Origin: a beta proteobacterium AAP65
Lineage (GTDB): Bacteria; Pseudomonadota; Gammaproteobacteria; Burkholderiales; Burkholderiaceae_C
Direction: 5' to 3'
Length of the DNA stretch: 64,000 nt
Assembly: GCA_001295865.1 (NCBI GenBank)
Contig: LJHW01000002.1
Coordinates: 248,001-312,000 of the forward strand
Each line of letters begins with the position of its first letter. The stretch's first letter is position 1. The notes under the pieces were generated by a model. That model did no database searches and had not been told where the DNA came from. It saw only the letters and a program-made list of their open reading frames with translations. Both the position numbers and the translations under genes were made by a program. This document shows positions 8,110-18,500 of this stretch, piece by piece.

Positions 8110-9540
8110 ATGCCCACCGAGAACCCTGCCGGCCCCAGTGCCCTGGACGCCCCGCTGCACAGCCTGCCGCGCCGCACGCCGCTGGCCTGCGCGGCCAGCA
8201 CGCCGCTGGCCACGGCACTGCAGGCCATGCACACGCGGGCGGTAGGCTCGGTGTTGGTGCTCGATGAGCAGGGCACGGCGCAGGGCATCCTCACACGGCA
8301 CGACCTTTTGGGCCGTGTGCTGCTGCCGCAGCAGCCCTTGAGCGCGCCCATCGCCACGGTGATGAGCCAGCCCGTGCACACGCTGGACGAAGGCCACACC
8401 CTGCTGGACGCCGCGCTGCTGATGGCGCAGCAGGGCATACGCCATGTGCCGGTGACGTCGGCGGGGCGGGTGGTGAACATCGTCTCCGAGCGCGACCTCT
8501 TCGCCCTGCAGCGACGGTCGTTCCAGGGCCTGGCCGGCCAGCTGCGCGGCGCGCCCGACCTGCCCGCGCTGCAGGCCGGCGCAGCCGAGATCCGCACCCT
8601 GGCAGCGCAGCTGCTGGGCCAGGGCGTGCACGCGCGCGCGATCACGGCGCTCATCAGCCAGCTCAACGACATCCTCGCTGCGCGCCTGGTGGCGCTGGTG
8701 GCGGCGCAGCACGGGCTCGACATGGCGCAAGCCTGCTGGCTGGCCTTCGGTTCCGAAGGCCGCGGCGAGCAGACCATCGCCACCGACCAGGACAACGGCC
8801 TCGTGTTCGTGAGCGGCACACCCGAGGCCGAACGCCCGCGCTGGCTGGCCATGGCGCACGAGGTGAACCTCGGCCTCGATGCCTGCGGCTACCCGCTGTG
8901 CCGCGGCGGCGTGATGGCCGGCAACCCGGCCTGCTGCTTGAGCACCGACGAGTGGGCGCAGCGCTTCGAGCACTGGATAGCACACGGCGCGCCCGAAGAC
9001 CTGCTGCAGGCCAGCATCTACTTCGACCTCCGGCCGCTGTGCGGCAACTTCGCGCTGGCGCAGCCGCTGCAGGCCCTGCCGGCGCGCCTGGCGCAGCGCG
9101 CGCCGCGCTTCCTGAAACAACTGGCGCAGAACGCACTGCGCCAGCGCCCGCCGCTGAACTGGCACGGCGGCCTGCTGACCGAGCAGCACGCGGGGCAGGC
9201 CGTCTTCGACCTCAAGCACCAGGGCACGGCGATCTTCGTCGACGTGGCGCGCCTGTACGCCCTGGCCCACGGCGTGGTCGAAACCGGCACGCGCCTGCGC
9301 CTGCAGGCCGCGGCGCAGGCACTGCAGGTCGCCGAGCACGAGGGCCATGCCTGGGTGAGCGCCTTCGATTTCCTGCAGGGCCTGCGTCTGCGGGTGCAGG
9401 CGGGTGCCGGTGCAGCGGGCACGCCCGCCAACTTCGTGCCCCTGGCGGTGCTGGACGACATCGAACACCGGACCCTGAAAGAAGCGGCCCGCGTCGCACG
9501 GCGCCTGCTGCAGCGCCTGGCGCTCGACTACGAACGTTGA
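8110..9540 (+). CDS. CBS-domain / DUF294 nucleotidyltransferase-like protein
   Basis: 476 residues from ATG 8110; GTG 8074 and ATG 8083 are alternatives and none has a clear ribosome site. Order: tandem CBS domains (about residues 20-135; GSVLVLDEQGTAQGILTRHD and GIRHVPVTSAGRVVNIVSERD), then a DUF294-type nucleotidyltransferase with the GlnD-like motif FGSEGRGEQTIATDQDNG, then a C-terminal DUF294_C helical region (LKHQGTAIFVDVARLYAL). CBS pairs usually bind adenine nucleotides. Proteins of this class are genetically linked to the upstream symporter family and may regulate it by nucleotidyl transfer (inference). Two-domain order and length are normal for the family. Confidence 0.88.
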   Translation: MPTENPAGPSALDAPLHSLPRRTPLACAASTPLATALQAMHTRAVGSVLVLDEQGTAQGILTRHDLLGRVLLPQQPLSAPIATVMSQPVHTLDEGHTLLDAALLMAQQGIRHVPVTSAGRVVNIVSERDLFALQRRSFQGLAGQLRGAPDLPALQAGAAEIRTLAAQLLGQGVHARAITALISQLNDILAARLVALVAAQHGLDMAQACWLAFGSEGRGEQTIATDQDNGLVFVSGTPEAERPRWLAMAHEVNLGLDACGYPLCRGGVMAGNPACCLSTDEWAQRFEHWIAHGAPEDLLQASIYFDLRPLCGNFALAQPLQALPARLAQRAPRFLKQLAQNALRQRPPLNWHGGLLTEQHAGQAVFDLKHQGTAIFVDVARLYALAHGVVETGTRLRLQAAAQALQVAEHEGHAWVSAFDFLQGLRLRVQAGAGAAGTPANFVPLAVLDDIEHRTLKEAARVARRLLQRLALDYER

Positions 9541-9619
9541 CGCGGCCCGGCAGGCCCTGCAGCCGGCAAGCACCGCGCCGCCGCGCTAGCATGCACCGCA
9601 CACATCGAGGGGCATGCGC

Positions 9620-10003
9620 ATGGCCATCCCGGCATCCATCCAGCGCCGAGGTTTCCGCAAGTGGTACGAGCGTGAGCTGCTCATCGGTCACTCGCACCTG
9701 GTGCTCTTGCTGCTGAGCGTGGTCACCATCTTCGGCGCGATGGAAGCGTTTGCCGCACCCGGCGGCGCCAAGGCCTTGATGGGCGCCTGTGTGCTGGTGG
9801 CTTGCGCCATCGGCCTGTGGGCCTTGCGGCGCTACCTCTTCCTGCTGACACGGGCCGAGTTCATCGCCAACCAGGCGGTGTGCGGCCAGTGCCAGGCCTA
9901 CGGGCGCTGGGCCGTGGAGTCCAGCCGCAGCGATGCGGCCGAGGGCAGCTACATGCGGGTGTGCTGCAAGCGCTGCGACGGTCGCTGGCAGATCGACTGG
10001 TAA
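9620..10003 (+). CDS. Membrane protein with C-terminal zinc-ribbon-like cysteines
   Basis: 127 residues from ATG 9620, chosen because GAGGGG lies seven bases upstream; ATG 9614 is too close to that site. Two transmembrane helices lie at about residues 27-44 and 52-70. The cytoplasmic tail holds VCGQCQAYGRW and, about 30 residues later, MRVCCKRCDGRW, which together form a CxxC...CxxC pattern like a zinc ribbon. Function not recognised. It converges on the SulP gene, with only about 6 bases between stops. Confidence 0.75.
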   Translation: MAIPASIQRRGFRKWYERELLIGHSHLVLLLLSVVTIFGAMEAFAAPGGAKALMGACVLVACAIGLWALRRYLFLLTRAEFIANQAVCGQCQAYGRWAVESSRSDAAEGSYMRVCCKRCDGRWQIDW

Positions 10004-10009
10004 ACGCTT

Positions 10010-11707
10010 TCAGACCGCAGCCGCGGTGCCCAGCGCTGCGGCCACGTTGGGCACGATGCGCTCGGCACCCAGCACGGCCTCGAAGCCGGCGCGGCGCATC
10101 AGCGAGAGCGGCTGTTCGTTGACGCTGGCCAGCACCAGCGCCGTGCCCTGGCGTTGCAGCGTGCGGTGCATCTGCTCCAGCGCGTCCAGCCCCGTGCTGT
10201 CCATCAGCACCAGGCGCTGCATGTCCAGCACCAGCAGGCGGGTGCCCGCGGGCAGCTGCTCGGGCAGCGCTTCGACCTTGCCCACGGCGCCGAAAAAGAG
10301 CGAGCCGTAGAGCTCGAAGGCCTGCACACCCTCGGGCAGCGTCTGGCCTTCGGCCGGGCGGTGCGGTTTCACGCTGAACAGCGTGCCCATGCGCCAGATG
10401 AAAAACACGCAGCTCAGCACCAGGCCCACCTGCACGGCCACCGTGAGGTCGAAGACGATGGTGAGCACGAAGGTGCCCACCATCAGCAGCCGGTAGCCGC
10501 CCGAGAACTGGCGCAGGCGCAGGAACTGGTGGCCTTCGAACATGTTCCACGCCACGAAGAGCAGGATGCCGGCCAGCGCCGCCAGCGGCACCAGGCTGGC
10601 CAGCGGCGCGGCCACCAGCAGGATGAGCAGCAGCGTCAGCGCGTGCACGATGCCGGCAATGGGACTGGTGGCCCCGGCGCGCACGTTGGTGACGGTGCGC
10701 GCGATGGTGCCCGTGGCCGGGATGCCGCCGAAGAAGGGCACCACCACGTTGGCCACGCCCTGGGCCATCAGTTCCTGGTTGGGGTCGTGGCGCTTGAAGG
10801 GGTTCCTGGCGTCGGCCATGCCGTCGGCCACGCGCGCGCAGAGCAGGCTTTCGATGGCGCCCAGCAGTGCGATGGTGACGGTGGGGATGACGAGCTGCTG
10901 GGCGCTGGCCCAGGTGATGGGGGGCAGGTCGAAGTGCGGCAAACCGCGCGGCAGTTCGCCGAAGCGCGAGCCTATGGTCTCCACCGGCAGCTTCAACCAC
11001 CACACCAGGGCCGTGAGCGTGACCAGCGCGACGATGGGCGCCGGCATGCGCGCCGCAAACCGCAGCGGCCGGTAGCCCAGGGCACCGGCCGGCAGCAGCG
11101 GGCTCGGTTTGAAGAGCCGCGGCCACAGTGCCAGCCCCGCCACGCAGGCCAGGCCGATGCCGAGTGCGTGCGGGTTCACGCTGTCGAGGTTCGCGTGCAG
11201 CGCGCCGATCTGCGCAAAGAACTCGCCGGGCATCTTCTCGATGTTCAGGCCCAGCAGATCACGCAGCTGCGACAGCGCGATCAGCACCGCGATGCCGTTG
11301 GTGAAACCGATGACGATGCTCACCGGGATGTAGCGGATCAGCGCGCCCAGCTTGAACCAGCCCAGCACGAACATCAGCATGCCGGCCAGCGCGGTGCTGA
11401 TGAGCAGGTTGGTGAAACCGTAGCGCTCGATGATCCCGTAGACGATGACGATGAAGGCGCCGGCGGGCCCGCCGATCTGCACCTGGCTGCCGCCCAGGGC
11501 GCTGATGAGGAAACCGGCGACGATGGCCGTGATCAGGCCCTGCTCGGGTTTCACGCCGCTGGCGATGCCGAAGGCCAGGGCCAGAGGCAGCGCGACGATG
11601 CCCACCGTGAGGCCGGCACCGGCGTCGGTGGCGAAACGCTGCCGGTTGTAGCCCTTCAGCGCGTCGAGCAGGCGCGGGCGGAAGGGGTGGAGCTGGGCGG
11701 GCAGCAC
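10010..11707 (-). CDS. SulP-family inorganic anion transporter with STAS domain
   Basis: 565 residues. The N-terminal 430 residues form the SulP membrane domain (GIVALPLALAFGIASGV near residue 37; GPAGAFIVIVYG; ATGTIARTVTNVRAGATSP, the conserved TM8-10 region). The C-terminus is a STAS domain with LLVLDMQRLVLMDSTGLDAL. The family carries sulfate, bicarbonate or dicarboxylates; no neighbour fixes the substrate. Start is GTG 11707; no better internal ATG precedes the first conserved segment (FRPRLLDALKGYNRQRF). SulP domains in this family are 10-14 helix bundles that act as dimers. Confidence 0.92.
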   Translation of the reverse strand: MLPAQLHPFRPRLLDALKGYNRQRFATDAGAGLTVGIVALPLALAFGIASGVKPEQGLITAIVAGFLISALGGSQVQIGGPAGAFIVIVYGIIERYGFTNLLISTALAGMLMFVLGWFKLGALIRYIPVSIVIGFTNGIAVLIALSQLRDLLGLNIEKMPGEFFAQIGALHANLDSVNPHALGIGLACVAGLALWPRLFKPSPLLPAGALGYRPLRFAARMPAPIVALVTLTALVWWLKLPVETIGSRFGELPRGLPHFDLPPITWASAQQLVIPTVTIALLGAIESLLCARVADGMADARNPFKRHDPNQELMAQGVANVVVPFFGGIPATGTIARTVTNVRAGATSPIAGIVHALTLLLILLVAAPLASLVPLAALAGILLFVAWNMFEGHQFLRLRQFSGGYRLLMVGTFVLTIVFDLTVAVQVGLVLSCVFFIWRMGTLFSVKPHRPAEGQTLPEGVQAFELYGSLFFGAVGKVEALPEQLPAGTRLLVLDMQRLVLMDSTGLDALEQMHRTLQRQGTALVLASVNEQPLSLMRRAGFEAVLGAERIVPNVAAALGTAAAV

Positions 11708-11764
11708 CGGCCCATTGTCAACCCGCGAGGCTGCCGCGCGGCTGACAGCGCACCGGGGCCGTTT

Positions 11765-13813
11765 TCAGCGCACGCGCATGCCCGGCTGCGCGCCAGGGAA
11801 GGGCTCGAGCACGAAGACCCCGGGCTGCGCCTTCTCGTCGGCGTGGCTGGCGGCCAGCACCATGCCTTCGCTCACGCCGAACTTCATCTTGCGCGGCGCC
11901 AAATTGGCCACCATGACCGTGAGCTTGCCGGTCAATTGCTCGGGCGTGTAATTCGCGGCAATGCCGCTGAAGACGTTGCGCGACTTCTCTTCGCCCACGT
12001 CCAGCGTCAGGCGCAGCAACTTGGTGCTGCCCTCCACGGCCTCGGCCTTGACGATCTTCGCGATGCGCAGATCGACCTTGGTGAAGTCGCCGATGGCGAT
12101 TTCTTCGGCCAGGGCTTCGCCGCCGGGCAGCGGTGCGGCTGCCACCACCGGGGCTGGCGGCTCCAGCAGCGCTTCGAGCTGCTTCGGGTCCACACGCTGC
12201 ATCAGGTGCTGGTACTCGCCAATGATGTGCGCGCCGAGCGATCGCTGCGCGTCGGCCCACTGCAGCGGCTCGATGCGCAGGAAGTTTTCCACCTTCGCGG
12301 CCAGCGCCGGCAGCACCGGCTTGAGGTAGAGCGTGAGGATGCGGAAGGCCTCGATGCAGACGCTGCACACGTCGTGCAGCGCGGCGTCCATGCCTTCCTT
12401 CTTGGCCAACTCCCAAGGCTTGTGCTCGTCGACGTAGGCGTTCACGCGGTCGGCCAGCAGCATCACCTCGCGCAGCGCCTTGCCGTACTCGCGCTCGTCG
12501 AAGTGCGTGTAGACGGTGGCGCTGTGCGCGCGCAGGCCGTCGAGCAGCACGCGGCCTTCCACGCCCAGGTCGGCACTCAGCTTGCCGCCGAAGCGCTTGT
12601 GCAGGAAACCCGCGGCGCGGCTGGCGATGTTGATGTACTTGCCCACCAGGTCGCTGTTGACGCGGGCGATGAAATCCTCGGGGTTGAAGTCGAGGTCCTC
12701 GACGCGGGCGTTGAGCTTGGCGGCGATGTAGTAGCGCAGCCACTCGGGGTTGAGGCCCAGCTCCAGGTACTTCAGCGGGCTGATGCCGGTGCCGCGGCTC
12801 TTGCTCATCTTCGCGCCGCTCACCGTGAGGTGGCCGTGCACGTAGACGTGGTCGGGCGTCTTGCGGCCGCTGAACTTCAGCATGGCCGGCCAGAACAGCG
12901 TGTGGAAGGTGACGATGTCCTTGCCGATGAAGTGCACCTGCTCCACCGCGGGGTCGGCGAGGTAGCTGTCCATGTCCAGGCCGAGCTTGCCGAAGAGGTT
13001 CTTCAGCGAAGCGAGGTAGCCCACCGGCGCGTCGAGCCAGACGTAGAAGTACTTGCCCGGGGCGTCGGGAATCTCGATGCCGAAGTAGGGCGCGTCGCGG
13101 CTGATGTCCCAGTCGCCCAGGCCCACCTTGCCGGCTTCGTCGCGCGCGAACCACTCGCGCACCTTGTTGGCCACCTCGGGCTGCAGGCGGCCGCTCTGTG
13201 TCCAGCCTTCGAGAAACTCCACGCAGCGCGGGTCGCTCAGCTTGAAGAAAAAGTGCTCGCTGGTGCGCAGCTCGGGTGTGGCGCCGGTCAGTGCCGAACG
13301 CGGGTTCTTCAGCTCAGTGGGCTGGTAGACGGCGCCGCAGACCTCGCAGTTGTCACCATACTGGTCGAGCGCGCCGCACTTCGGGCATTCGCCCTTGATG
13401 AAACGGTCGGGCAGGAACATGCCCTTGGCGGGGTCGAAAAACTGTTCCACCGCGCGCACTTCGATCAGGCCGTTGGCACGCAGCGCGCGGTAGATGTCTT
13501 GCGCCAACGCGTGGTTCTCGGGCGCGTCGGTGCTGTGCCAGTTGTCGAAGCGGATGTGGAAGCCATCCAGGTACTGCGGCCGGCCGGCGGCGATGCCGGC
13601 GACGAACTGCTGCGGCGTGAGGCCGGCCTTCTCGGCGGCGATCATGATGGGCGCGCCGTGGGCGTCGTCGGCGCAGACGAAGTGCACCTCGTGGCCCGCC
13701 ATGCGTTGCAGGCGCACCCAGGTGTCGGCCTGGATGTACTCCATCATGTGGCCGATGTGGAAACCGGCGTTGGCGTAGGGCAGGGCGGTGGTGACGAAGA
13801 GCTTGCGGGTCAT
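11765..13813 (-). CDS. metG: Methionyl-tRNA synthetase
   Basis: 682 residues, the long dimeric MetRS form. Class I motifs: HIGH as [10 protein letters not shown] near residue 20 and [10 protein letters not shown] near residue 340. The zinc knuckle reads [18 protein letters not shown] (residues about 143-160). The anticodon-binding helical domain follows, and a C-terminal OB-fold EMAP/Trbp111-type domain ([13 protein letters not shown] to the end) gives tRNA binding and dimerisation. It charges initiator and elongator tRNA-Met. Start ATG 13813 gives [17 protein letters not shown], the family start. It is divergent from the small secreted protein at 13847 with only 33 bases between them. Confidence 0.98.
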   Translation of the reverse strand: MTRKLFVTTALPYANAGFHIGHMMEYIQADTWVRLQRMAGHEVHFVCADDAHGAPIMIAAEKAGLTPQQFVAGIAAGRPQYLDGFHIRFDNWHSTDAPENHALAQDIYRALRANGLIEVRAVEQFFDPAKGMFLPDRFIKGECPKCGALDQYGDNCEVCGAVYQPTELKNPRSALTGATPELRTSEHFFFKLSDPRCVEFLEGWTQSGRLQPEVANKVREWFARDEAGKVGLGDWDISRDAPYFGIEIPDAPGKYFYVWLDAPVGYLASLKNLFGKLGLDMDSYLADPAVEQVHFIGKDIVTFHTLFWPAMLKFSGRKTPDHVYVHGHLTVSGAKMSKSRGTGISPLKYLELGLNPEWLRYYIAAKLNARVEDLDFNPEDFIARVNSDLVGKYINIASRAAGFLHKRFGGKLSADLGVEGRVLLDGLRAHSATVYTHFDEREYGKALREVMLLADRVNAYVDEHKPWELAKKEGMDAALHDVCSVCIEAFRILTLYLKPVLPALAAKVENFLRIEPLQWADAQRSLGAHIIGEYQHLMQRVDPKQLEALLEPPAPVVAAAPLPGGEALAEEIAIGDFTKVDLRIAKIVKAEAVEGSTKLLRLTLDVGEEKSRNVFSGIAANYTPEQLTGKLTVMVANLAPRKMKFGVSEGMVLAASHADEKAQPGVFVLEPFPGAQPGMRVR

Positions 13814-13846
13814 GCCTCGATTCTAGGAGCGGGCATCATCGTGGCC

Positions 13847-14347
13847 ATGAACGCACCCACCGCCTGCGCCGCTGCCCTGCTGGGCGCCACCCTGCTGTTC
13901 GCCCCGGCCGCCCAGGGGCGCGACCTGGCCACCTGCCGCGCCGTCACCGACGCCGCCGCGCGCCTGGCCTGCTACGACGCGCTGCCGCTGCCACCGGGCG
14001 CCGCCGCCCCGGCCGCTCCGGCAATGCGTACCGTGCCGGCAACGGCGCCAAACCCGTCGGCAGCACCCGCCGCGGCCGCAGCGCCCGCCGCCGCGCCTAA
14101 CTTCGGGCAAGAGCGCCGCGATGAGCCGCAAACCCTGCAGAGCAGCATCCCCGGCTTCTTCGAAGGCTGGGGCCCGCGCACGCGCATCCGTCTGGCCAAC
14201 GGGCAGGTGTGGCAGGTGGTGGACGACAGCCAAGGCGCCTATGCGCTCACCGACGTCAAGGTCACGGTTCGGCGTGCGCTGCTGGGCGGCTTCGTGCTGG
14301 AGATAGAAGGCGCGAACAAGGCGCCGCGGGTGCGCCGCGTCGAGTAG
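13847..14347 (+). CDS. Small secreted protein, unknown function
   Basis: 166 residues. A signal peptide runs to about residue 22 (AAALLGATLLFAPAAQG). The mature N-terminus has the motif CRAVTDAAARLACYDAL, a two-cysteine pattern common at the start of secreted proteobacterial proteins related to VasI/TssA-associated and other envelope proteins. An Ala/Pro-rich linker follows, then a beta-rich C-terminal domain (IRLANGQVWQVVDDSQGAYAL). ATG 13847 is the only start compatible with the signal peptide. No neighbour suggests a role. The frame extends far upstream but that part is antisense to metG and not coding. Confidence 0.75.
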   Translation: MNAPTACAAALLGATLLFAPAAQGRDLATCRAVTDAAARLACYDALPLPPGAAAPAAPAMRTVPATAPNPSAAPAAAAAPAAAPNFGQERRDEPQTLQSSIPGFFEGWGPRTRIRLANGQVWQVVDDSQGAYALTDVKVTVRRALLGGFVLEIEGANKAPRVRRVE

Positions 14348-14437
14348 CGCGGCCAACACCCTGGCGGCGGCCGGGCGAGGCCGGGCCGCTAGACTCCCGC
14401 GCCTCTGCCTTCCACCGGCTGCCCCCAGCCCCCAGAC

Positions 14438-15535
14438 ATGACCGCCACCGTTCAGGAAAGCGCGCTGCTCGACGCGCTGAAATCCGTCGTTGATGCCCAC
14501 ACCGGCAAAGACTTCGTCAGCAGCAAGGCGCTGAAGAACCTGCGCATCGAAGAAGGCGACATCGCCTTCCAGGTGGAGCTGGGTTACCCGGCCAAGAGCC
14601 AGCACCCGGCGCTGCGCAAGGCGCTCATCGCCGCGGCGCGCACCGTGCCCGGTGTGCAGAACGTCAGCGTGGAGATCACCACCCGCATCGTCAGCCATGC
14701 CGTGCAGCGTGGCGTGGCGCTGCTGCCCAAGGTGAAGAACATCATCGCCGTGGCCTCGGGCAAGGGCGGCGTGGGCAAGAGCACCACCACCGTCAACCTG
14801 GCCCTGGCCCTGGCCGCCGAGGGCGCCAGCGTGGGCATCCTGGACGCCGACATCTACGGCCCCAGCCAGCCCATGATGATGGGCATCAGCGGCCGGCCCG
14901 AAAGCGAAGACGGCAAGCGCATCGAACCGCTGGAAAACTACGGCGTGCAGGTCATGAGCATCGGCTTCCTGATCGAGCCCGACCAGGCCATGATCTGGCG
15001 CGGGCCCATGGCCACGCAGGCGCTCGACCAGTTGCTGAACCAGACCAACTGGTGCGACCTGGATTACCTGCTGGTCGACATGCCGCCCGGCACCGGCGAC
15101 ATCGCGCTCACGCTCAGCCAGCGTGTGCCGCTCACGGGCGCGGTGATCGTGACCACGCCGCAGGACATCGCGCTGCTCGACGCCAAGAAGGGCCTGAAGA
15201 TGTTCGAGAAGGTGGGCGTGCCCATCCTGGGCATCGTCGAGAACATGGCCGTGTACTGCTGCCCGAACTGCGGCCACACCGAGCACATCTTCGGTGCCGA
15301 TGGCGGCAAGAAGATGGCGGCTGAATACGACGTGGGCTACCTGGGCGCGCTGCCGCTGAATCTCAGCATCCGCGAGCAGGCCGACGCCGGCCGGCCCACC
15401 GTGGTGGCCGACCCCGAAGGCGAAGTGGCGGCCATCTACAAGGCCGTGGCGCGCCAGGTGGCGGTGAAGGTGGCGGCCAAGGCCAAGGATTTCTCGGCCA
15501 AGTTCCCCACCATCACCGTCAGCAAGGGCACCTGA
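14438..15535 (+). CDS. apbC: Iron-sulfur cluster carrier ATPase (Mrp/ApbC)
   Basis: 365 residues. The N-terminal DUF59/MIP18-like domain (about residues 5-80) is followed by a ParA/MinD-type P-loop ATPase. The deviant Walker A GKGGVGKST begins at residue 108. The bridging cluster-ligand CxxC is CPNC at residues 275-278 (preceded by another Cys at 274). ApbC/Mrp carries a 4Fe-4S cluster between subunits of a dimer and hands it to apo-enzymes; the many Fe-S proteins in this window could be clients (inference). Start ATG 14438 matches the family. It converges on the lipoprotein gene at 15553. Confidence 0.96.
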   Translation: MTATVQESALLDALKSVVDAHTGKDFVSSKALKNLRIEEGDIAFQVELGYPAKSQHPALRKALIAAARTVPGVQNVSVEITTRIVSHAVQRGVALLPKVKNIIAVASGKGGVGKSTTTVNLALALAAEGASVGILDADIYGPSQPMMMGISGRPESEDGKRIEPLENYGVQVMSIGFLIEPDQAMIWRGPMATQALDQLLNQTNWCDLDYLLVDMPPGTGDIALTLSQRVPLTGAVIVTTPQDIALLDAKKGLKMFEKVGVPILGIVENMAVYCCPNCGHTEHIFGADGGKKMAAEYDVGYLGALPLNLSIREQADAGRPTVVADPEGEVAAIYKAVARQVAVKVAAKAKDFSAKFPTITVSKGT

Positions 15536-15552
15536 GCCCCGGGTCTGCGTTT

Positions 15553-18500
15553 TCAGCGGTAAAGCTGGAAGCGCAGACCGTGCATGAAGAGGGCCTGGCC
15601 CGCGGCATCCAGAAACAGCGTGGACACCGGCAGGTTGGCGTAGGTGCCCGCGGCTTCGCCGATGGCGCTGAAGCCCGCGCCGGCCGTGCCCAGGTAGAAG
15701 GGCGCGCGCCCCAGGCTGCTGCGCCCGCCGCCCACCATCACGGTGCCGCTGCCGTTCACCGCCAGCGCCGGGTGGCGGATGCCGTTGTCCAGTTGCAGAT
15801 CGGCGCCGCTGTAGCTGGCCAGCTCGTAGGCCGTGGGGTTGCCCGTGGCCGGCAGGTGCAGCGTGCCCACGCGCCCCACCGCGCTGTTGTTGCTGGCCGC
15901 CGTGCGGCTGTAGGCCACGTGGGCCGTGCCGTCGCTGCCCAGGGCCAGGTCCCAGCCCACCACACGGTCGGTGACATTGCTGCGCGTGAACAGGGCGCTG
16001 GCCGGCCTGAACACGGCCACCTCCAGCACCTGGCCGCGCGCGTTGCTCGGCGTGTAGCCGAAGCCCAGCACCGCTGTGCCGCCGCCATCGCCGCGCAGGC
16101 GCACATCGTCGAGTGAGAGGCGGTTGTAGCCGCCGGCCACCACCTGCAGTGCCTGCCACGCGCCGGCCACCTGGTGCGTGGCCACGAACTGCGACGCTGC
16201 ATCGCCAGGCGCGGCGCGGTCGAACCAGGTCACCAACGCATCGCCGCTGTCGGCCAGGGCCGTGAGCAGGTGGTTGAGGTAAACCCGCCCGCCGTCCAGG
16301 CGTGTGGGGTTCTCCCAAGCACCGCTGCGGTAGCGGCGCGCAAACACCTGGGCCTGCTGGTTGAGGTTGCCCACGGTGTAGGCCAGCACCACGTCGCCGT
16401 TGCTGTTCACGGCCACGTCGAAGTTGTCGCCGGGCTGGCTCAGCGTGGCCACGGCTTCGGTGTTGAAGGTGGGTGTGGCCCCGCCGAGGTGGATGCGCGT
16501 GACATGGAGCGTGTTGCCGCTGCCCGTGGCTTCGCGCCAGGCCAGCGCGGCGTGCGCGCCAGAAACGGCCGCACGCGCGTTCGCCGTGGCGGCTGCGCTG
16601 GCCTCGCCGGCATCGGTGTAGCTGAGGGCTTCGCCATCCCGGCGCAGGAACAGCCGGTAGGGCTGCGAGACCCCCGGCTGCACGAAGCTCAGCACCGTGC
16701 CGCCCTGGCCCACGGTGAGCTGCCGGTTGGCGCTGGCCGGGGGCAGCGCGTTCTGTGCGCCCCAGCTACGCGCCGCCGCCGGTGCTTCGGTGCTGAAGCT
16801 CGCGAGCTGGGCGCTGAGGCTGTTGCCGGCGCGGTCGAGCGCGCCTTGCACCGTCAGCGTGTAGGCGGTGTTCAGCGCCCAGGTGGTGGTGGGGGTGAAG
16901 GTGGCGGTGCGCTCTTCGGCGTCCAGCGCCCAGCTGCCGGGCACCGGCGGGCTCAATGTGAAGGCCGCCGCGGCCACGCTGGCCGGCTGCATGCGCTCGT
17001 TGAAGTTCACCCGCAGCACCGAGGCCAGGCCCACCTGCGTGGCGCCGCTCAGCGGCAGGCCGGCGCCGCTGCCATAGGTGACGGTGGGCGCCGGGGCGGC
17101 GCGGTCGATGCGCAGGTTGCGCGCGGCCGATTGGAGCACCGTGTTGCCGCGCACCGCGCGGGCGAGCACGCTGTACTCGCCATCGGCCAGGCCGGCCAGC
17201 GCCAGGTTGGCCTCGAAGGGCGCCTGGCTGTCGGTGGCCACCAGCTGGCCGCCCAGCGTGAACTCCACGCGCTCGAACAGGCTGTCGGACTGCACGCTGG
17301 CCACCAGCCGCACATCGTCACGCGTGGCGGTGTTGCCGCTGGCGTCGGCGTTGCCGCCGTCGATGTTCAGCAGCACCGTGCGCGGGCTGATCGGCCGCGG
17401 CGACAGGCGCACGTTCACCGTGCCGCGCAGTTGCCCGGCGGCAAAGGCCTGCTCGCCGCGCTGAATGATGTTGAAGCCGTTGTAGGCATAGGCTTCCAGC
17501 ACGCCGGCAAAGTCGCTGGGCACCTGGTAGCGCTGCAGCCAGCGGCCGTTGTCGAAGTAGAAGAAGTCGTTCCACTCGAAGGTGCTCAAGGCTTCGGGTT
17601 GCGGGGCCGCCCAGCGCGGGTTGACCAGGCGCACGCGGAACACGCACACGGTGTTGGCCGGCAGCGCGCCCACGGCGGCGATGCAGCCGGGGTTGAAGGT
17701 GTTGAAGGTGTTGAAGACCCAGGCGCCGTAGCGCGCGTCCCAATAGCTGAAGTGGCTGACATCGGCCTGCAGCACCACGGTGCCGGCGGCACTGCCGGCC
17801 AGCACGCTGACACGGCCTTCTTCGCGCCACAGGCCCGAGCGGGTGTCCAGCGCGTGCAGGCCGAGGTTGAGGCCGGCGCGCAGTTCGCTGCCGTCGGGCA
17901 GGGGGCTGGCGGGCACGGTCCAGCTCAGGCGCGCCGTGCGGCCGGGGGCCAGGTCCAGCGCCTGGCCGGCTTGTTCGAAGCGCAGCTTCACCGGTGCCAG
18001 CGCCAGCGTGGGGCGCAGGGTGCCGGTGGCGTCCACGGTGCCGGTGCCGAAAGGCGCCGCGGCGCCCGTCGGCACGGGCGTGATGCGCAGCGTGGCGGCG
18101 CCCGTGGCGGTGCTGCCATCGGGCCGGCGCAGCGCACCGGCCGGCACCTGCACACGCAGGCCGGCCGCGCTGTCGGTGATGTCGACGGCGGCGCTCAGGT
18201 CCACGGCACGCGCGGCGGCCTCGGCCGGCAGGGTGGCCTGCAGCGTGGCCGCGGCGGCGCTGCCGTCGGCCGGGGTGTCGATGCGCGTGCGCAGCGCGGC
18301 TTCCAGCAGGCCCGCCTTCTGCACGCTCACCACCAGCGGCACCCCCAGCGGCACGGCCGTCAGCGGGGCCAGGCCGTCGGCGTCGCTCTGCACCGTCTGG
18401 CTGCCCAGGCGCACGGCGGCATCGGCCACAGGGGCGCCGTCGGCGTCGGTGACCAGCACGGCCAGGCTGCCCGTCACGGCGGCGGCCGGTGCCGGGTTCA

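Noticed and set aside
13816..13846. A bidirectional terminator or operator between metG and the small secreted gene
   Set aside because: Only 31 bases and no significant dyad; promoters must overlap the coding starts.
10154..14347. A 1397-codon open frame on the plus strand across the SulP and metG genes
   Set aside because: It is antisense to two clear genes and is low-complexity His/Gln/Arg-rich; only its last 166 codons (13847-14347) have a start, a signal peptide and protein-like composition.
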